Assembly (NCBI GenBank): GCA_020746875.1
Contig: JAGTJL010000007.1
Location: 1,178,001-1,242,000, forward strand
Direction: 5' to 3'
DNA from: Rhexocercosporidium sp. MPI-PUGE-AT-0058
Lineage: Eukaryota > Ascomycota > Leotiomycetes > Helotiales
DNA: 64,000 bases
Part shown: positions 58,241-64,000 of the stretch, in pieces
Layout: the number at the start of each line of letters is the position of its first letter
Position numbering within the stretch: the first letter of the stretch is position 1
Translations under genes and position numbers: made by a program
Notes under the pieces: model-generated
What the model saw: only the letters and a program-made list of their open reading frames with translations
Database searches by the model: none
Told to the model about the DNA's origin: nothing

Positions 58241-60264
58241 ATGGTCAAATTACTTGCACTCGCTTCCTTTGCTACGGCGCTGTCACAAGTCTGCCATGGC
58301 TCCTACCTTTCGAAAATGTCCCACAACTCCAAAAGCCTCTTGACTGAGTCAATGGAGTGGATGGACCAATTCTATGATTCCAATGCAGGATATCTTCGAG
58401 CGGTTCTGTCTAATTCTGCGTTCCATCACGAGACTCGAAGTTCAGCTTGGTATGCGGTAGGATTGCTCGCTCGCAACAAGGGTAAAGATGTTGAAAATGC
58501 GGAGAAAATCATTAACAATGTCATTCATGCGCAATTTAAAAATCGTGAGGATCAATGGTATGTTCTTGCAGGGTACATTTGACAGTGTTATTGTTGCTGA
58601 CGAGGACCAGGTACGGTGATTATCAGCAGGAGCCAGAAGAACCAGAAGTGGGCTCACCAGCATACCCACCCTCGATTTATGGTACTTGGGATCCAAATTG
58701 GAGATCATTCGTCGGTACAACCTTCATCATCGCCTTAGAAGAGTTTGAGAGCCTGCTGAGTAACGAGACCATATCACACATGTTGGAGTCTCTGAAGAAC
58801 GCCACCATTGGTGACACTTACAGAGTTGGAGGTGTTGATGGTGATAACTTGTATGCATCATATACGAACCCTGTGACTATCCCATTTTATCCGCAATTTA
58901 AAATCGCTACTGACAAGAGACCAGGCCGTAATGGGTGCTTTCATGTCAGGGTGGACAGGTCGTCGCCTCAATGACAGGAACATGACGCGTGCTGGAGAGG
59001 ATTTCGGCAAAGAGATTTATGACCTATTCGTCTTGTCATCAAACACTTTATCAGAATTCAATAGCGCTACATACACCGGTGTCTCGCTTCTTGCGCTCAG
59101 TCTTTGGAGCAAGTACCTGCCATCCGATTCTATCATGGCCAAGCAAGCACCTCTCATGATCAAATCAACATGGTACGCATTTCTTATCCTTCGAGCACTT
59201 TCTCCCCCCTAACCCTGTCGCATGAGCGATTGAATGAACAACAGAAGCACGGAGATTGTCTTACAAATTTTAAAATCTAGGGAATCCATAGGCCAACTGT
59301 GGCATCCTCAGCTCAAGAATCTCGCAGGCCCATGGGATCGTTCCTACGGTTTTGACATGACACGTTACTTTGGTCTCATGTCTCTGCATTTCTGGAATAT
59401 AATCGGAAAAGATTTATCAGCCCTTCCAGAGTTCGTATGTCAAACCCCTAAGTCATCAAAAAGTACTATTTCTAACCGTAAAAGCCGCAATCTCTCTCAC
59501 ACGCCGATGACTTCGCGTTCTCTCCTCTCTTTGCAGTTCTCGGTGACTACCACAACAGTCTAATTCCCAAGGACGTTGTGAAGAAGCTGAAGACCTTCTC
59601 TGGAGAGCATACCTACAACACCTCCATCATATCTCCAGCTTATGATCTCGGCAAACATCGTAATATCACCTCCTGGCTCGCTCCAAATATCAGCATTGGA
59701 GCAGAGACCTTCGATGAGACTGATATTGGAGGTCCCAGACAGACGCAAAAGCAGTTCAAGCCTGCGGTGGTCCAGTGGCAGACAGGATCCGAAATTGGAT
59801 TTATTTCTGTAAGTCACAGACCCACTCAACGATGGAAAGCACGATCACAATGCAGGATTCGAAGCTAATGCTAAGATCTAGCTCTGGCCAACCGAGAAGG
59901 CCGCCACGATCGTGTCCTCTCCGGGCAAGCTCAACATCACTTATCCCTACGGTAATTCGTCCTCGATATTCAGCTTCGTCGTGTCAACTTTTAGCAGCAA
60001 GCCGACAATAACTGGCTGGACTGATATTCCCGCCTTGTCGGTGAATGTGGCGGGAAATATGAATGAGACCTATGGGCTCTCTTTCGCGGGTCAGTTTGGC
60101 GGGAAGGATGAAGACATATAGTAAGTTGATGTTGGATAGATCACACCGAAAATCCTACTGATTCATGGAACAGTGATTTCGAATTCTGGAACATTACCTA
60201 CACTGCTCCTGCTGGACTTGTTGGGGCGCCGAATATTGTGCTTGATATTGCCCTTTCTACGTGA
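58241..60264 (+). CDS. Secreted protein of unknown function, conserved in fungi
   Basis: Seven exons (58241-58557, 58611-58872, 58925-59172, 59281-59434, 59485-59808, 59882-60120, 60174-60264) sum to 1635 nt, 544 residues. Signal peptide MVKLLALASFATALSQVCHG. The body is helical with conserved-looking segments SSAWYAVGLLARNKGKDVEN, PSIYGTWDPNWRSFVGTTFI, GAFMSGWTGRRLNDRN, LWHPQLKNLAGPWDRSYGFD and HADDFAFSPLFAV; the last 150 residues are beta-rich (SFVVSTFSSKPTITGW, YDFEFWNITYT). Many N-glycosylation sites. The arrangement (alpha/alpha-barrel-like helices then a beta domain) recalls glycan-active enzymes, but I do not recognise a named family. Intact. Confidence 0.82.
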
Positions 60265-60680
60265 GAAGCGGAAGCTGATGCCAGATGGAGAATAAAGGTT
60301 TGGTCATGATGGACTTTGACAGCTTGATATGAAGACCATGAATGAAGACGCTTTATGTGTATTGATTATGAATAAATACGATTTTGGACAGTCGATTTTT
60401 GTAGATGTATAATATAGCTAGGAGGGAATTTTAACCTTCAATTATAGCTTCAAAAATAGTGTCATTCACGTGAGCAGTGACGGAACGGCTTCTTCTTCGT
60501 ACACTCCTCTAAGTATTCTTAGATAAACTTCTGAGGCTTCTATAAACTTTTCCTTCTTATCGAAAAATAAAAAAAGTAGGGCTTTGAGCCAGTTTTCGAG
60601 AGGCTAGGGATCTGGGTACGTAAGAGCTTGCGGCATTACTCGGCGTACACCTAACGATCTTGCTTATAGCTTGGTTCCAG
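60265..60680. other. Intergenic region
   Basis: AT-rich 3' flank of the secreted-protein gene. I looked here for the missing N-terminal exon of the next gene (a GxGxxG FAD loop) and found none. Confidence 0.5.
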
Positions 60681-61855
60681 GCCATGAGGCTCATATCCCC
60701 AGATATTGAAGCCGTTCATGATAGAGTAAAGACGCCGAACCTATGGCCTGAGAAAGACCATATTTGGTATGACCTTCGATATGGAGTTGGCCCCCGAGCT
60801 GGGGAGATGATAGGCGAAATCGAAGCGAAATGGGGGTTTAGGCACTGTGGGGCTTCCAGGGCACATTTCTTGGATGGCTTGGTGGGGCTGATTCCAAAGA
60901 CTGTGAAGGTTTACTTTGGAAAGAAAGCTGTTGATGTTGTGGCTAATGATCAAGATGGAAAAATGCGTGTTCGGTTTGACGATGGTGAAGAAGTTATCGC
61001 GGATGCAGTTGTGGGGTGTGATGGAATTCGATCTGCATGTCGGAGAATCCTCCTCGGTCCAGATGAAAAGAGTGCAAAAGCAGTCTATAGTGGCAAGTAC
61101 GCGTACAGGAAAGTGGTCGATATGAAGGATGCTGTGAAGGCTGTTGGAGCAGAGGTGGAAAATCGGACAATTTATTCTGGCAGAGGTGGGCATCTCTTGA
61201 TGTTTCCGATCAGAGCCGGGAAAGCGTTGAATATAGTGGTGTTCAAAGACGCAGATGGAGAGCCCTGGACTCAGCATCAATGGGTCGTTCGAAGCTCTCG
61301 TGCAGAGTTACTTCGAGATTTTGAGGGTTGGGGAGAAAAACCCATGAAGATACTCGAAGTACGTGCTTAAATTATACCGTCGGGTTTAAAATACTCTCAA
61401 GATTTGCTAATAACTCTTAGCTCATGGAAAACCCCGATAAATGGGCATTGTTTGACCATCTCCCTGCGCCAACATATTCGAAGGGGAACTTTTGCCTTCT
61501 CGGTGATGCTGCTCATGCTACAACACCCCATTCAGGAGCTGGAGCTGGATTTGCTATCGAGGATGCTCATCTCCTTTCCGGGCTTCTTTCACCAAAAAAT
61601 ATCAATTCAGCCGAGGATATACGATATGCGTTCAGAGCTTATGACGAAGTGCGGAGACCAAGGTCTCAGGAGTTGGTCACAAGGTCACGAAAGCAAGGAA
61701 TGATGCTTGATTTACAGCAGTCAGATGGTGGAGTCGTGACTGGAGAAGAACTCAAAAGTGGTATGGAACAAAACATGGATTGGGTCTGGGAAATAGATCT
61801 TAGCGAAATGCTGGAACGAGGAAAAGGTTTGTCCAAGAGCTACCCCAGATCCTAG
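60681..61855 (+). pseudogene. FAD-dependent monooxygenase (salicylate hydroxylase type), N-terminus missing
   Basis: Two exons (60681-61358 and 61421-61855). The first codons after an acceptor-like TTCCAG read AMRLISPDIEAV, which in the family follows the FAD-binding Rossmann loop and GVAFGPN. Later landmarks are present: SRAHFLDGLVGLIP, ADAVVGCDGIRSACRR (the DG motif), GHLLMFPIRAGKALNIVVF and the second FAD motif CLLGDAAHATTPHSGAGAG with the GD. The gene is open from here to TAG 61855. The first 45 or so residues, with GxGxxG, are absent upstream, so the product could not bind FAD normally. Substrate class: aromatic ring hydroxylation. Confidence 0.75.
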
Positions 61856-62762
61856 AGACTTAGCGAGCGCATCTGAGGTTTGGAAGAGATAAGTAAAATA
61901 CAGTAGAAAGACTCTCATGGCGTTAAAATAGCTTCATACTATATATTCTCAAAACTGTGGGAGCCGGTTTGAAAGCAGCGAAGCCGAGTACGAGCTCCCT
62001 GAGTTCGGAAAGCCACCCCAGTCTAGTCAGCTGAGCAAGATCATGAAAGGTCGATCCAACAGCTTCTGCTCTTCATTTATCTACGATATATCACAATGAG
62101 CAAAGATTCAAGCTGATACTAGCCTTTCTTACACTCCAAGGTCATGGGAAAAATGGGGCATCGCTTGTTGATGTGATTAGCGACACTTTCAAGGCTTTAC
62201 AGATTTGCGTGATCGGACGACACCTCTATTAGAATCATTTTCTCACCAATTTTTATAGCTATGAGGAACTCTCACTGCATATATCAATATATTGAAAGTT
62301 AATAAAATGTAATTCTGCTTCACAGATGTCGAGATGAATGCCAAAGAAAAACGACGATAGAATCTTGCGGTAGTATGCCATTATATTCTTGTAAGGAATT
62401 GACGTTGCCGACGCCCTGGCTTTCGCATCCAGTGTTGTTACTCGGAGAGGCTAATAAATGGGGAATAACCTACTTCCTTTAATGCTCGACATCTGTCCTG
62501 CGGTATTGACATTAGAATTGACCAAAATAAAAAAGATCAAGAATTTCTGCTGGTACTTAGTGAGATGAATCAGATAAATAAAATGCCTTTGTGAAGAGAT
62601 GATAATAGCTAAGATCGACACCAAGCTCAAGTGGCCCATGACAACGTGTTTGATACCCAACGGCTCCAGTGGTCACCTCTCCTCAAGTACGAACAGAAAA
62701 ACAAAAGGCCAAACAGACAAAAGCAGTAGACGAAGCTCCTAAGAACGAAAAAGGATATCTCA
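61856..62762. other. Intergenic region
   Basis: No gene recognised; AT-rich with short random frames. Confidence 0.45.
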
Positions 62763-63366
62763 TCATCGATATTCAGCCGCTAGGCCTGAATGATGCTGCG
62801 CCTTGTGAGCCCGATATGCTCCCTCCTCTTTCAGAAACCTCTCCTTGAGACAGCTCGAGCATAACACATGCTTCATCCGCTGATGAGACCTGAAAGGCAG
62901 TGCCAACTCCTTACAATACTACATCTCATCTTCGGGGCACAATCCGCAGTTTTAGCAGTTTTCACAATGCTTATTCCGAGCGTCTGGATGACGGAAGTGC
63001 GCCTGACAACAAGAATATCTCACATCGTAGTCATTCGCATGCCATTCGATGACCGCTTGGTCTTTCAAAAAAAATCCAGCATTCCACAAACCTGATGTGC
63101 GCTGCCTGTCAACGCTTCTCGAAAACCTCATCTTTGCAAAGTCCCAGTGCCTATCAGGAAATATATTTGTGCGCATCCTGACGATCCGCATACTCGTGCC
63201 ACGTATAGTAGCCTAGTTTACCGCAGTGGCACGCCTGGTACGGGACATCGACAGGAGAAGGCAGTAGGCTTTCGTTGGCGAACTGGTCAAGATACTGTGT
63301 AGATTGCAACTGCGTTTGCATATGGGTGTTCGGATTGGCTTGGGTGGACCACCAGGTTGTCTCCAC
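62763..63366 (-). pseudogene. Cys/His-rich finger protein, disrupted
   Basis: Minus strand: METTWWSTQANPNTHMQTQ, then ACHCGKLGYYTWHEYADRQD, a shifted part with WNAGFFLKDQAVIEWHANDY, CCQAHFRHPDARNKHCENC, a TAA, NCGLCPEDEM, a TAG, then YCKELALPFRSHQRMKHVLC and SSCLKERFLKEEGAYRAHKA before QHHSG. The final unit CSSC..H....H is a C2H2-like finger (CX2CX13HX4H). At least two stops and two frame shifts. No known family named with confidence; a zinc-binding regulatory or retained-locus gene is likely. Confidence 0.55.
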
Positions 63367-64000
63367 GCATGTATTGCATGGAACTGTGCGTTCATATGAC
63401 TTGTATAAAATCTACGTCGCTTAGAATTTTAGCGGTATTTTTACTTATTGTAACTCTTGCTTTAGAATGACAGCCATCACGTGTCAGCAGCCTCACATAC
63501 TAAACAGGGGTATAGGACGATAACAAGAGTCTCTTTGAATCTACAACTAAGGAGGAAAGAAGGTATGGAGAGAGAGTAACTAAAAATGAAGGGGGAGGTC
63601 CACACCGGAAAATGAGGCTATAGAGGCTCTCTCAACATTACTACATGGTTTGATCTGGACTGCTTGTTCCTCGTGAAGTACTTATAGCCCCAGGCAACTT
63701 TTGCTGGTCAGTTATGAGCTGTCAGTGTAGAACGCGAGTGTCGCAAGTCAGGAAGACCAGGCAATAAGTCACGAGGAAGAACAGAGAAAAAGAAATGGCT
63801 TGATTTAGTTCCATTGCATATACACCCGGTTTCTTCATTCACAACCCAGGGCTCACAACGCTCATAAGCATCTCATGCATCATGCATCACCTCATCTCAT
63901 CCGATGAATCATCCCTCCCTGCCTTCCTCCCGCCATCCTTCCATCAATGATATGAGCTCGCAAGCAAGCGACCAAGCAGGCAAGCAAGCGGAGAAAAACG
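63367..64000. other. Right edge of window, no gene seen
   Basis: Non-coding as far as I can read. Ends in GCAAGCAAGC-type short repeats. Confidence 0.5.

Noticed and set aside
1..64000. CRISPR arrays, riboswitches, bacterial-type operons, tRNA genes
   Set aside because: None seen; the sequence is fungal nuclear DNA, and no cloverleaf with a GGTTCRA-type arm stood out by eye.

Overview
The window looks like nuclear DNA of a filamentous ascomycete (Pezizomycotina; a leotiomycete-type genome is my guess, not proven). Evidence: genes broken by 45-150 nt GTAAGT..AG introns, genes on both strands without operons, fungal-only families (OLE1-type desaturase with fused cytochrome b5, MCR1, Nup82, mL60, S28 and S8 secreted proteases, Zn2Cys6 regulators, HET, NB-ARC/TPR), and AT-rich stretches in which Trp and Gln codons have become stops, the mark of repeat-induced point mutation (RIP). 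I saw no tRNA, rRNA, CRISPR or organellar sequence.

Layout. 1-1.3 kb: low-complexity DNA. 1.3-5.7 kb: a CorA-like membrane protein (5' part probably broken), a DUF1772 membrane protein and mitochondrial NADH-cytochrome b5 reductase. 6.6-8.4 kb: secreted S28 peptidase. 9.5-13.0 kb: a broken O-methyltransferase and the delta-9 fatty acid desaturase. 14.5-16.0 kb: acyltransferase-3 membrane protein. 17.3-20.6 kb: secreted subtilisin. 20.9-24.2 kb: a seven-exon gene joining a caspase-like peptidase to a Zn2Cys6 cluster and a bZIP domain in one reading frame, the most unusual object here. 24.9-26.4 kb: decayed acyltransferase-3. 27.8-32.9 kb: a housekeeping block, Nup82 / CBP20 (head to head) and mL60 / Trs20-sedlin (head to head). 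34-41 kb: three decayed metabolic genes (SDR, MFS permease, amidase). 41.8-45.2 kb: ketopantoate-reductase family enzyme and a Zn2Cys6 regulator. 46.66-57.16 kb: a mostly AT-rich island bounded by inverted ends of a Tc1/mariner-like transposon, holding RIP-degraded NB-ARC/TPR/ZZ and HET genes plus one open F-box gene. 58.2-60.3 kb: secreted protein of unknown function. 60.7-61.9 kb: FAD monooxygenase lacking its N-terminus. 62.8-63.4 kb: decayed Cys-rich finger gene.

Genes with cell-biological roles (desaturase, b5 reductase, cap-binding protein, mL60, Trs20) are intact; Nup82 is complete apart from two single-base breaks in short homopolymers that may be sequence errors. Most accessory catabolic or defence genes are broken. 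MCR1 and the desaturase both belong to cytochrome b5 electron chemistry, but no biosynthetic gene cluster is evident. The RIP island once carried self/non-self recognition type genes (HET, NLR). Intron positions are my own reading from splice consensus and frame; wherever given, exon lengths sum to a multiple of three.
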